A stretch of DNA of 64,000 bases from NCBI RefSeq assembly GCF_900142825.1, contig NZ_FRCH01000001.1, positions 248,001-312,000 on the forward strand, read 5' to 3'. This document shows positions 27,252-35,307 of this stretch, in pieces. This DNA comes from Rhodanobacter sp. OK091. Its GTDB lineage: Bacteria > Pseudomonadota > Gammaproteobacteria > Xanthomonadales > Rhodanobacteraceae. The position numbers and the translations under genes were made by a program. The number at the start of each line of letters is the position of its first letter. Within the stretch, counting starts at the first letter, position 1. Under the pieces are notes generated by a model. That model was given only the letters and a program-made list of their open reading frames with translations, was not told the origin of the DNA and made no database searches.

Positions 27252-28028
27252 TCAGCCATTGAGCATCTGGCCGCCGTCGACGACCAGGGTTTGCCCGGTG
27301 ATCCAGCCTGCGAACGGCGAAGCGAGGAACAGCGCGGCATGGGCGATTTCCTCGGGCCTGCCGAAACGGCCGAACGGAATCTTCGCGAGCGTGGCGCGAT
27401 AAAGCTCCGGCTGTTCGAGCTTGCGGCGCTCCCACAGGCCGTCGGCGAACGCGATCGAACCCGGCGCGATCGCGTTGACGCGGATGCGATGCTCGGCCAG
27501 GGCCAGCGCCTGCGAGGTGGTGTATTGGCTCAGTGCCGCCTTCACCGCCGCATATGGCGCACCGCTGGCACGCGGACGCAATGCCGCAATCGAACTGGTG
27601 TGCAGGATGCACGGCTGCGGCGACGCCTTGAGATACGGCAACGCGGCCCGCGACGCGCGCACGGCCGCCATCAGGTCGACATTGAAACCGGCTAGCCAGC
27701 CCTCGTCGGTCTCGTCGAAACCGTAGCCGCTGGCGTTGTTGACCAGCACGTCGATGCCGCCGAGCGCGGCGGCCGCGTCCGTCACATAGGCGTCGATCGC
27801 CGTCGCATCGGCCAGGTCGCAGCTCTGTGCATGTGCGGTGACACCTTGCCTGGCGATTGCCTGGCGGGCTTCTTCCAGCGCCGCGGCGCCGCGCGCGCAG
27901 ATCGACACGGCAGCACCGGCCTGGGCGAAAGCCAGCGCCATGCTGCGGCCGATGCCGCGGCTTCCGCCGGCGACGACGACGCGATAACCGTTGAAATCGA
28001 AAGGAGCGGAAGGTTGTTCGGCACCCAT
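27252..28028 (-). CDS. Short-chain dehydrogenase/reductase (SDR)
   Basis: Classical SDR oxidoreductase, 258 residues from the ATG at 28028; a start at 28058 would run into the upstream DUF4190 gene. NAD(P)-binding VVVAGGSRGIGRSMA (about residues 17-31), CDLADATAID, VNNASGYG, catalytic Ser in LHTSSIAAL, YAAVK (Tyr and Lys) and C-terminal DGGQMLNG. The Asn-Ser-Tyr-Lys tetrad is intact. Substrate unknown. Confidence 0.9.
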   Translation of the reverse strand: MGAEQPSAPFDFNGYRVVVAGGSRGIGRSMALAFAQAGAAVSICARGAAALEEARQAIARQGVTAHAQSCDLADATAIDAYVTDAAAALGGIDVLVNNASGYGFDETDEGWLAGFNVDLMAAVRASRAALPYLKASPQPCILHTSSIAALRPRASGAPYAAVKAALSQYTTSQALALAEHRIRVNAIAPGSIAFADGLWERRKLEQPELYRATLAKIPFGRFGRPEEIAHAALFLASPFAGWITGQTLVVDGGQMLNG

Positions 28029-28035
28029 TCGACGA

Positions 28036-28350
28036 TCAGTGCCAGTTCGAGAACGCAAAGCCGAAGATCAGCACGGCGATGAACACGAAGAGCGCCAGCA
28101 CGCACAGCACCAGCTGCATGTAGCCGAGCACCAGGCCGGCCACCGCCAGACCGTCACCCTCGATGGCGTGATCGGGCGGGGCTCGACGGATCTCGCCGCG
28201 TGCCAGATGGCCGCAGACGATCGCCACGATCGCGCCGATGAACGGCAGCACGCACCAGGCAAGAATGCCGAAGATCAGGCTCACGATGGCCAGCGAATTG
28301 GTACCGGACGCTGGTCGATAAGGCGGTTGATAGCTCATCGGATCGCTCAC
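28036..28350 (-). CDS. DUF4190-domain small membrane protein
   Basis: 104 residues: a Pro/Tyr-rich N-terminus (SYQPPYRPAS) then two membrane helices (SLAIVSLIFGILAWCVLPFIGAIVAIVCGHLARGEIRR and GLAVAGLVLGYMQLVLCVLALFVFIAVLIFG). The GHLARGEIRR loop and the following GDGLAVAGLVLGY are typical of the DUF4190 family, whose function is unknown. It lies 7 nt upstream of the SDR gene. Confidence 0.85.
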   Translation of the reverse strand: MSDPMSYQPPYRPASGTNSLAIVSLIFGILAWCVLPFIGAIVAIVCGHLARGEIRRAPPDHAIEGDGLAVAGLVLGYMQLVLCVLALFVFIAVLIFGFAFSNWH

Positions 28351-28393
28351 TCGTGTCGGGAGGAAACTTGTCGAAGCGGTTCAGCGTCTCGCC

Positions 28394-28427
28394 GCGGGTC
28401 ACGGACGGCGAACCGCCCGTGACCCGC
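28394..28427 (-). terminator. Hairpin after the aldehyde dehydrogenase gene
   Basis: Long stem GCGGGTCACGG/CCGTGACCCGC enclosing a smaller CGG/CCG pairing, 8 nt beyond the ALDH stop on the minus strand. There is no T-run, so terminator activity is inferred from position and stability. Confidence 0.6.
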
Positions 28428-28435
28428 TTACATCG

Positions 28436-29971
28436 TTACAGGTCGAACTTGATTCCCTGGGCCAGCGGCAGCGAACTCGAATAGTTGATCGTGTTGGTCT
28501 GCCGGCGCATATAGACCTTCCATGCATCCGAACCGGATTCGCGGCCGCCGCCGGTTTCCTTCTCGCCGCCGAACGCGCCGCCGATCTCCGCACCGGACGT
28601 ACCGATGTTGACGTTGGCGATACCGCAGTCCGAACCCGCCGCCGACAGGAACTGCTCGGCACCACGCAGATTGTTGGTGAAGATCGACGAGGACAGGCCC
28701 TGCGGCACGTCGTTCTGCATGTCGATCGCCTCGTCCAGCGTCTTGAACGGCATCACGTAGAGGATCGGCGCGAACGTTTCGGTCTGCACGACTTCGTGCG
28801 AATTGGCGATGCCCGTGACGATCGTCGGCAGCACGAAGTTGCCCTTGCGATCGGCCAGCGCCGCGCCGCCGGTGGCGATGGTGCCGCCGGCGGCCTTGGC
28901 CTTTTCGACCGCGGTGAGATAGCCCTGCACCGCTTCCTGGCTGTTGAGCGGGCCCATCAGCGTGGTGGAAAGGTTGGGATCGCCGATCTTGCCCTCGACC
29001 TGCTTGTACGCCTTGACCAGGGTCTCCAGCACGTTGCCGTAGATCGATTCGTGCACGAACAGGCGGCGCGTGGTGGTGCAGCGCTGACCGGCGGTGCCGA
29101 CGGCGCCGAACACGATGCCCGGGATGGCCAGCTTCAGGTCGGCGCTTTCATCGAGGATGATGGCGTTGTTGCCGCCCAGCTCCAGCAGCGAACGGCCCAT
29201 GCGCTGCGCCACGCGCTCGCCGACCATGCGGCCGACCTTGGTCGAGCCGGTGAAGCTGATCAACGGAATGCGTTTGTCGTCGACGAAACCCTGCGACAGA
29301 TCGGTGCCGGCATCGTTGAACAGGAAGAACAGGTCCGGGAAACCGCCGGCCTTCAACGCTTCGTTGCAGATGCGGATGGTGGCGACCGCCGATAGCGGCG
29401 TTTTCGGCGACGGCTTCCAGATGCAGATGTCGCCGGCGATGGTGGCCAGCATCGCGTTCCACGCCCATACGGCGACCGGGAAGTTGAACGCGCTGATGAT
29501 GCCGACCAGGCCCAGCGGGTGGTACTGGTCGTACATGCGATGGCCGGGGCGCTCCGAGTGCATGGTGGCGCCGTACATCATGCGGCTCTGGCCCACCGCG
29601 AAATCGGCGATGTCGATCATCTCCTGCACTTCGCCGTCGCCCTCGGGCTTGATCTTGCCCATCTCCAGCGCGACCAGCGAGCCCAGCGCATCCTTGTGCT
29701 TGCGCAGCGCTTCACCACACAGGCGGACCGCTTCGCCACGCTGCGGCGCCGGCGTGGTGCGCCATACCTTGAACGCGGCCTGCGCGCGCTTGACGATCAC
29801 TTCGTAATCGGCGGCACTGGAGGCATGCACGGTGCCTAACACCTCACCGGTGGCAGGATTCACCGGCTGCAGCGCACCGGCGTCGGTGGTCTTGGACCAC
29901 TCGCCCTGGCCGAGGTAGCTGCCGGACTGCTCGCCATCGAGGCCAAGCGCGGTGAGGATTGCGTGGGACAT
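28436..29971 (-). CDS. amaB: Aldehyde dehydrogenase, ALDH7 (antiquitin/AmaB) type
   Basis: NAD-dependent aldehyde dehydrogenase, 511 residues from the ATG at 29971, which is preceded by AGGAGA. Motifs: [37 protein letters not shown] (catalytic Glu, about 264), [12 protein letters not shown] (catalytic Cys, about 298) and C-terminal [34 protein letters not shown]. This tail and the Gln-Arg-Cys-Thr-Thr sequence are typical of ALDH7 enzymes (alpha-aminoadipic semialdehyde/piperideine-6-carboxylate dehydrogenase of lysine catabolism). Specificity is inferred; no other lysine-degradation gene is adjacent. Confidence 0.9.
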   Translation of the reverse strand: MSHAILTALGLDGEQSGSYLGQGEWSKTTDAGALQPVNPATGEVLGTVHASSAADYEVIVKRAQAAFKVWRTTPAPQRGEAVRLCGEALRKHKDALGSLVALEMGKIKPEGDGEVQEMIDIADFAVGQSRMMYGATMHSERPGHRMYDQYHPLGLVGIISAFNFPVAVWAWNAMLATIAGDICIWKPSPKTPLSAVATIRICNEALKAGGFPDLFFLFNDAGTDLSQGFVDDKRIPLISFTGSTKVGRMVGERVAQRMGRSLLELGGNNAIILDESADLKLAIPGIVFGAVGTAGQRCTTTRRLFVHESIYGNVLETLVKAYKQVEGKIGDPNLSTTLMGPLNSQEAVQGYLTAVEKAKAAGGTIATGGAALADRKGNFVLPTIVTGIANSHEVVQTETFAPILYVMPFKTLDEAIDMQNDVPQGLSSSIFTNNLRGAEQFLSAAGSDCGIANVNIGTSGAEIGGAFGGEKETGGGRESGSDAWKVYMRRQTNTINYSSSLPLAQGIKFDL

Positions 29972-30116
29972 GGATGTCTCCTGAACTTGCGTGGCGCCTG
30001 CCGGCACCGTGAAATGAAGGCGTATCAAACGGCCATTCTAGCAGGCCACCCGGCCATGCCTCAGCAAAGCCGACCGGATCGCACCAGCGCAGGATCCATG
30101 CGAAAATCCCGCCGCT

Positions 30117-30193
30117 GCCCTCGTAGCTCAGTTGGATAGAGCGGTCCCCTCCTAAGGGACAGGTCGGACGTTCGAATCGTCTCGAGGGCACCA
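30117..30193 (+). tRNA. tRNA-Arg(CCT)
   Basis: A 77-nt cloverleaf: acceptor GCCCTCG/CGAGGGC, D-arm GCTCAGTTGGATAGAGC, anticodon stem GTCCC/GGGAC with loop CTCCTAA (anticodon CCT), T-loop CGTTCGAATCG and encoded CCA. Confidence 0.95.
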
Positions 30194-30208
30194 ATATTTG
30201 AACCCGGC

Positions 30209-30228
30209 GGCCGGCCATCCCGGCCTTT
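30209..30228 (+). terminator. Weak terminator-like hairpin after tRNA-Arg
   Basis: GGCCGG/CCGGCC stem with loop CCATC followed by only three T residues, between tRNA-Arg and the convergent selO stop. Could serve either gene. Confidence 0.45.
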
Positions 30229-30240
30229 GCGCTTTCCGGC

Positions 30241-31800
30241 TCAGGAACTGCACGACAGCATCGAGCAGCCGGCCTTGTGCCGCGCCCAGTCCGGGCGCTT
30301 CTGCGCGAACGCCTCGCGGCCGGGCTGGTCGTCGTACGGATGGCGCATCACATCGAGCAGCTCGGCAATGCCGCTGGCGTCGCCCTGCTCCGCGCGGTCG
30401 ATCGCCTGCTGGGCGAGGTAGTTGCGCAGCACGTAGCGCGGATTCGCCGCGCGCATGCGTTCGCGACGTTGCTGCGGCGACAGTGGGTCCTGCGCAAGTC
30501 GTGCGACGTAGCGGGCCAGCCAGTCGTTGAGCGCCGGCTCGGCCTCACGCCGTTTTGTCTCGTCGTAGAACGCCTCGAGCATCGGCGTCAGCGTCGGCGC
30601 CTGGCGGTCGATATCGGCCAGTGCGCGAAACCACAGTGTCATGTCGATCTCGGCCTGTTGCATCAGCCCCTGCAGTGTCTGCATCAACGCCAGGTCGTCG
30701 TCGCGGCATTCGGCCAGACCCAGCTTGGCGGCGATGTTGCCGCGATCGGCAGCGGCATAGGCCGCGGCATAGCGATCCAGCCCCTCCTGCAGCGGCTCGA
30801 TGCCGTCGAACAGCGGAGCCAGCGCGCCGGCGAGACGGCTCAGATTCCACCACGCCACGTTCGGTTGCTGGCCGTAGCGATAGCGGCGGCGCTGTGCATC
30901 CGTGGTGTTCGGCGTCCATTCCGCATCGAAATTGTCGACCCAGCCGTACGGACCATAGTCGATGGTGAGGCCCAGGATCGACATGTTGTCGGTGTTCATC
31001 ACGCCATGTACGAAACCCACGCGCATCCAGTGCGCGATCATCGTGGCGGTTCGTTCGCATACCTGCGCAAACCACGTCGCATACAGCGCTTCGCCGTGGC
31101 CCTGCAATGCCGGGAAGTCGCGGCGGATGGTGAAATCGACCAGTTGCCGCAGCAGCGCGGTATCGCCGCGCGAGGCGGGCAATTCGAAATTACCGAAGCG
31201 GATGAACGAAGGTGCCACGCGGCAGACGATCGCACCGGGCTCCGGTTTCGCGTGGCCGTCGTAGAACATGTCGCGCACCACCGCCTCGCCGGTGTCGACC
31301 AGGCTCAACGCACGCGTGGTCGGCACGCCCAGGTGATGCATCGCTTCGCTGCACAGGAACTCGCGCACGGACGAGCGCAGCACCGCACGCCCGTCGGCAC
31401 CACGCGAATACGGCGTCAGTCCCGCACCCTTCAGCTGCAGCTCCCAGCGTTCGCCGGCCGCGTTGACCACCTCGCCCAGCGCGATCGCGCGGCCATCGCC
31501 CAGCTGCCCCGCCCATTGGCCGAACTGGTGCCCGCCGTAGTTCGCCGCATACGGCTGCATGCCATCGAGCAGCGCATTGCCGCCGAACAGCTGCGCGAAC
31601 TCCGGGGTCGCCACATCCGCTTCACTGAGTCCCAGCGTCGCCGCCATCTCCGCCGAATGCGCCAGCAAACGCGGCGCGGCCACCGGCGTGGGTTCGATGC
31701 GCGAATACAGGGCGCCTTCGACCTGGCGCAGGCGTGCGCCCTGCTCCGTATCAGCGGGCAGCTCATGCACGAACGCGTTGTCGAACTGCAAGGTGAACAT
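30241..31800 (-). CDS. selO: Protein adenylyltransferase SelO (YdiU family)
   Basis: Pseudokinase-fold enzyme that transfers AMP from ATP to protein hydroxyls; linked to the oxidative-stress response in E. coli. 519 residues. Conserved segments: [85 protein letters not shown] (catalytic/metal Asn and Asp) and C-terminal [15 protein letters not shown]. The C-terminus CSMLSCSS carries Cys where eukaryotic SelO has selenocysteine. Full-length and intact. Confidence 0.96.
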   Translation of the reverse strand: MFTLQFDNAFVHELPADTEQGARLRQVEGALYSRIEPTPVAAPRLLAHSAEMAATLGLSEADVATPEFAQLFGGNALLDGMQPYAANYGGHQFGQWAGQLGDGRAIALGEVVNAAGERWELQLKGAGLTPYSRGADGRAVLRSSVREFLCSEAMHHLGVPTTRALSLVDTGEAVVRDMFYDGHAKPEPGAIVCRVAPSFIRFGNFELPASRGDTALLRQLVDFTIRRDFPALQGHGEALYATWFAQVCERTATMIAHWMRVGFVHGVMNTDNMSILGLTIDYGPYGWVDNFDAEWTPNTTDAQRRRYRYGQQPNVAWWNLSRLAGALAPLFDGIEPLQEGLDRYAAAYAAADRGNIAAKLGLAECRDDDLALMQTLQGLMQQAEIDMTLWFRALADIDRQAPTLTPMLEAFYDETKRREAEPALNDWLARYVARLAQDPLSPQQRRERMRAANPRYVLRNYLAQQAIDRAEQGDASGIAELLDVMRHPYDDQPGREAFAQKRPDWARHKAGCSMLSCSS

Positions 31801-31885
31801 GTGGGTTGCGCGAGCCGGAATGATGCAGCCTATATCCGGGCGCCACTGGCTCGATGCAAGGCCAGCACAGCGTACGGACCGCCCG

Positions 31886-32755
31886 CTAGCGCGCCACGAT
31901 CTGCGCGTGTCCCACCGGCCGGTGGATCGCTTTCAGCCGCTGGTAAACGGTCAGCACGGCGGCGCCGTAATCCCTGGCCAGGGCCGGCGTATGGCTGTGG
32001 TAGTAGCCCACGCCAAGCACCCGATCGCTGGTCTCGTGCATGCCGTCGCGCAGGATTTTCGCGGCCACGGTGATGTTGGTGCGCGGATTCAGCAAGGCCA
32101 GCGGATCGCGCACGGCGTCGCGGTGCATCGGGTAGTAGACCTGCATGATGCCGACGTCCTGCACGGCCGAACCAAACTGGCTCGCCGCCGCCATCGCCAG
32201 CTGCACGTCATGCCGGTCGCCGCGCACCAGATGATCGTTGACGCGGAACAGCCATGGCGTGGGCGCAACCTTGCCATCCGGATACAGCGCCTTCGATTCC
32301 ACCAGGGCGACGCTGTACAGCAGCAGCGGATCGACTCCGGAGGCCTTGCCGACCTCCGACCACAAACTCTGCCGGGAGGTGATGTCGAGGTCAGGCTCCT
32401 CGACCGGCATCATCAGATCCATCGTGCTGACGTCGGACAGCAGGCGATGACCGGTTTCGGCCGGCGTAGAACGGGTGGACTGCGAATCCGCCGGCTCGCT
32501 TGCCGGGATCGGCGCGGCAATCGCCGTCACGGGCGCCAGCTTGGCTGGTAAAGACGGCGGAACAGCTGCGCGAGCGAGACTTGCCGGCACGACCGCCAGC
32601 GTCCTGACGGGTGCTGCTGGCGTATCGGGATGCAGCGTGCCAATGTGCAGCGACATCAGGGCGACGGCGGCAACGGCGCTGACGGCGAAGCCTGCCGCTA
32701 GCCTGTACCGGTATGCGCTGGCGCTGGCCCAGGCCGACCACGACAATATTCTCAT
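31886..32755 (-). CDS. Lytic transglycosylase (SLT-domain) membrane/periplasmic protein
   Basis: About 289 residues if translation starts at the ATG at 32755, immediately before a hydrophobic anchor ([25 protein letters not shown]); the frame remains open to 33358 but the upstream translation is not protein-like. An Ala/Pro-rich spacer (about 40-125) leads to an SLT domain: [21 protein letters not shown] (catalytic Glu in LVES), [15 protein letters not shown] and [16 protein letters not shown]. It probably cleaves peptidoglycan glycan strands, perhaps locally for assembly of an envelope complex. Start uncertain; no strong ribosome site seen. Confidence 0.78.
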   Translation of the reverse strand: MRILSWSAWASASAYRYRLAAGFAVSAVAAVALMSLHIGTLHPDTPAAPVRTLAVVPASLARAAVPPSLPAKLAPVTAIAAPIPASEPADSQSTRSTPAETGHRLLSDVSTMDLMMPVEEPDLDITSRQSLWSEVGKASGVDPLLLYSVALVESKALYPDGKVAPTPWLFRVNDHLVRGDRHDVQLAMAAASQFGSAVQDVGIMQVYYPMHRDAVRDPLALLNPRTNITVAAKILRDGMHETSDRVLGVGYYHSHTPALARDYGAAVLTVYQRLKAIHRPVGHAQIVAR

Positions 32756-33533
32756 CCGCGCCCACGGCACGATCCGGACGTCGACGATCTGCCGCAAACC
32801 GGCTGCGGCCGTCATGCGCCATCCATCCAGCGGCCACATGGGCGGCAACAACCACTCTCGCGCCGATGGCGACGGCATGCTGGAGGTCAAACGACCATGC
32901 ACGGTCCGCGAACGCTTCCACTGGACAGGTGCCGGCATCGGAACAACCCGCTCGATGCGGCGTGCCGCCACGTCACCGGCTTTCCACCGCGCCGGCGCCA
33001 TCAGATGCACGCGGCCCGATGCTTGAGGGGTGTCCCGCACAACCGTGGAATCCGCGACCAGAGGCTGGGCCATGCCCATTTCCTGGCATGCGTCGCCGGG
33101 TGAACGGTGCCGGACGTGGCGTGCCATCGACGGCCGGTCCTGTCCCCATATCGGCACATCGCTGAAGCCGCCAGGCGTGGCCGAGCGATGCGCACGAGCG
33201 CGGCCATGCCTGGCAGCAACGGGCTGGCACTCGATCGATGGATGAAACGTCACCGGAAAACCGCCGACCCGGGAGTGCTCGCGACTCTCGCCATGCAAAG
33301 CATCGGTGGTCGTTGGGGTCAAACCATCCACGGGTGCATCCTGATCAGAAGCGGGCAAATGACAGATGGCACCGCCGCGTCGGGGACCCGCATTAAAACA
33401 GCTTTTTGCACCGCAGGTTCCTACGCGTGGCTGACAGCACGCCCGCAGGCCCTGGATGGATTGCTTCTACAGCAGGAATGATCTCGCACAGCAGCCGCTA
33501 TAGTCGGCGCCGCCCCTTTCCCGCGAGATACGC
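32756..33533. other. Gene-poor interval, about 780 bp
   Basis: Between the transglycosylase start and the DUF1415 gene. Several frames are open on both strands, but their translations are Arg/Pro/Ala-rich and lack family motifs, membrane helices or ribosome sites. No convincing RNA structure or member of the large repeat family was seen. It probably holds the promoters of the two divergent genes; a decayed gene cannot be excluded. Confidence 0.5.
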
Positions 33534-34127
33534 ATGAACGACACACCGCCGCCCGCCAGCCTCAACGCCGATGCGTTGCCCGCGGATGCGCCGTACATCG
33601 CCGCCACCACGCGCTGGCTGGAACGTGCGGTGATCGGCCTCAATCTGTGCCCGTTCGCCCGTGCGCCGCATGTGCAGGGCAAGTTGCGCCTGCGGGTGAG
33701 CCACGCGCGCGACACCGACGCGTTGCTCGACGACTTGTGCGGTGAACTGCAGTCGCTGAACGCGCTGACGCCGGACGAATGCGAAACCGGCCTGCTGATC
33801 CACCCGTTCGCACTCACCGACTTTCTCGACTACAACGACTTCCTCGACGTGGCCGACGCGGCCGTGCAGACGCTGGGACTGGAAGGCGAGTGGCAGGTAG
33901 CCAGCTTCCATCCCGACTACCAGTTCGCCGACAGCGCGCCGGATGCGATCGAGAACTTCAGCAACCGCTCGCCCTACCCTACGCTTCATCTGCTGCGCGA
34001 ATCCAGCATCGAACGCGCGATGGACGCGATGAGCGATACCGACAGCATTTACCGGCGCAATATCGAGACGCTGCAGCGGCTGGGCACCGATGGCTGGCAG
34101 GCGCTGTGGCGCGACACGAAGGATTGA
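33534..34127 (+). CDS. DUF1415 family protein
   Basis: 197 residues, cytosolic. Conserved features of DUF1415 are visible: TTRWLERAVIGLNLCPFARAP near the N-terminus, LLIHPFALTDFLDYNDFLDVAD, GEWQVASFHPDYQFAD, the Asn-Arg-Ser-Pro-Tyr-Pro element NRSPYPTLHLLRESSIERA and a C-terminal ring of short helices (YRRNIETLQRLG). The family is widespread in proteobacteria and functionally uncharacterised. A small Cys-cluster protein gene follows 60 nt downstream. Confidence 0.9.
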   Translation: MNDTPPPASLNADALPADAPYIAATTRWLERAVIGLNLCPFARAPHVQGKLRLRVSHARDTDALLDDLCGELQSLNALTPDECETGLLIHPFALTDFLDYNDFLDVADAAVQTLGLEGEWQVASFHPDYQFADSAPDAIENFSNRSPYPTLHLLRESSIERAMDAMSDTDSIYRRNIETLQRLGTDGWQALWRDTKD

Positions 34128-34187
34128 TCGTCGCCACTCGCAACATGCGATTCACATTCGCGCCGGGTGAAGCTGTCATGCTGACGA

Positions 34188-34532
34188 GTGAACAATCTCC
34201 CCCACTCCGATCTCGATCCCTACGCGGAAAGCGTCGATCCCGGCGTGCAATGCACGACCTGCGAAGCCGTGTGCTGTCGTCTCACCGTGGTGCTGATGCC
34301 CGAGGATCACGTACCGGCCTGGCTGGTCGCTCGCGACGAACATGGCATGGAAACCCTGGCCAAGGGCGAGGACGGCTGGTGCGCCGCGGTCAATCCGAAT
34401 ACCTCCGGCTGCACCATCTACGATGATCGCCCCACCATCTGCCGCAAGTATGCGATGGGCAGCCCGAGCTGCCGCGACGAACGGCACAAGTGGTTCGGCG
34501 CGGCCATCCCCACGGCAGTGCACCTGCTTTAG
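34188..34532 (+). CDS. YkgJ-family cysteine cluster protein
   Basis: 114 residues with a putative metal (Zn or Fe) cluster built from CTTCEAVCCRL (about residues 23-32), DGWCAAV, SGCTIYDDRPTICRKY and PSCRD. The spacing matches the YkgJ/CxxCxxxxC-type family found in proteobacteria; role unknown. The start is taken as the GTG at 34188, and no ATG precedes the first Cys in frame. Its stop overlaps the convergent acid-phosphatase stop by 3 nt. Confidence 0.85.
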   Translation: MNNLPHSDLDPYAESVDPGVQCTTCEAVCCRLTVVLMPEDHVPAWLVARDEHGMETLAKGEDGWCAAVNPNTSGCTIYDDRPTICRKYAMGSPSCRDERHKWFGAAIPTAVHLL

Positions 34533-35287
34533 CCGCCGGCTGTTACCGGGCTTTTCGCTGTCGCCGCATCGGTAGCGAAACCCGCTGCGTCCAACTCGCG
34601 GGCGGCGGCATCCAGATCCTTCCGCATCGCCGGGCTGGCCAGGAAATCGCGCCCCAGCGTCTGGCCGAGCACGCGTCCGGCATAGATGTCTTGCGGCGTG
34701 TGCACGCCGCGTATCACCCGTCTCCAACCCACCTCGCGGGCATAGCGGTCGATGGCATCGGCGCGCTGTGGCAGCAGGTGACCGAGCAGCATCGCGAACA
34801 CGGTGGCGCGCGTACTGTGACCGCTCGGGTAACCGTAGTCGCGGTTCTTCCAGTCCTGCGCGTCGCCTTCGGGATCCCACTGGCACGAATTGACCGGACA
34901 TGGGCGCTCGCGCCGAAAGCTCGCCTTGGCCTCGTTCTTGGCCTTGTTCGCTTCCTTCTTCACCTCGTCGAACAGCGCCGCGACATGCGGCAACCGTTGG
35001 GCGGTGAAACCGGGGCCGAGCACCGCGGCGAACGAGAACGCATCGAACGTCTCTTCCGCCTTCGCTTGCGCCGCCTCGTCGGCGGTGCGCGCGGTGTAGA
35101 CGTGGAAGGTCACGCTGCGGTCGGCGATGTCCTCGGCCGTGCCCAGTGGCGACGGTGCCGGCAGCATCGCCACCGCGGCGTGCAGTTGGGCATCGTCGAG
35201 ATAATGCTCGGCGGCCGATACCTTGCCGCCGCACAGCAGCAGCAAGCCAAGCAGCACGCCGCCAAGTCGCGTCGATATATGAGTCAT
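34529..35287 (-). CDS. Class A nonspecific acid phosphatase (PAP2 superfamily), periplasmic
   Basis: Phosphomonoesterase using a phospho-His intermediate, 252 residues with an N-terminal signal peptide (LGGVLLGLLLLCGGKVSAAE). The PAP2 three-part signature is complete: KASFRRERP (motif 1, about 122-130), YPSGHSTRA (motif 2, about 153) and WRRVIRGVHTPQD (motif 3, about 190-201, nucleophile His). The two Cys before motif 2 (RPCPVNSC) probably form a disulfide. It sits 20 nt after the TonB-dependent receptor stop on the same strand, so the two are probably co-transcribed and may serve phosphate scavenging from phosphoesters. Confidence 0.92.
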   Translation of the reverse strand: MTHISTRLGGVLLGLLLLCGGKVSAAEHYLDDAQLHAAVAMLPAPSPLGTAEDIADRSVTFHVYTARTADEAAQAKAEETFDAFSFAAVLGPGFTAQRLPHVAALFDEVKKEANKAKNEAKASFRRERPCPVNSCQWDPEGDAQDWKNRDYGYPSGHSTRATVFAMLLGHLLPQRADAIDRYAREVGWRRVIRGVHTPQDIYAGRVLGQTLGRDFLASPAMRKDLDAAARELDAAGFATDAATAKSPVTAGG

Positions 35288-35307
35288 GCGCAGGGTTCCG
35301 ATCGTGG

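Noticed and set aside
32756..33358. Upstream extension of the lytic transglycosylase frame
   Set aside because: Translation is Arg/Pro-rich with no domain; the membrane anchor starts right after the ATG at 32755.
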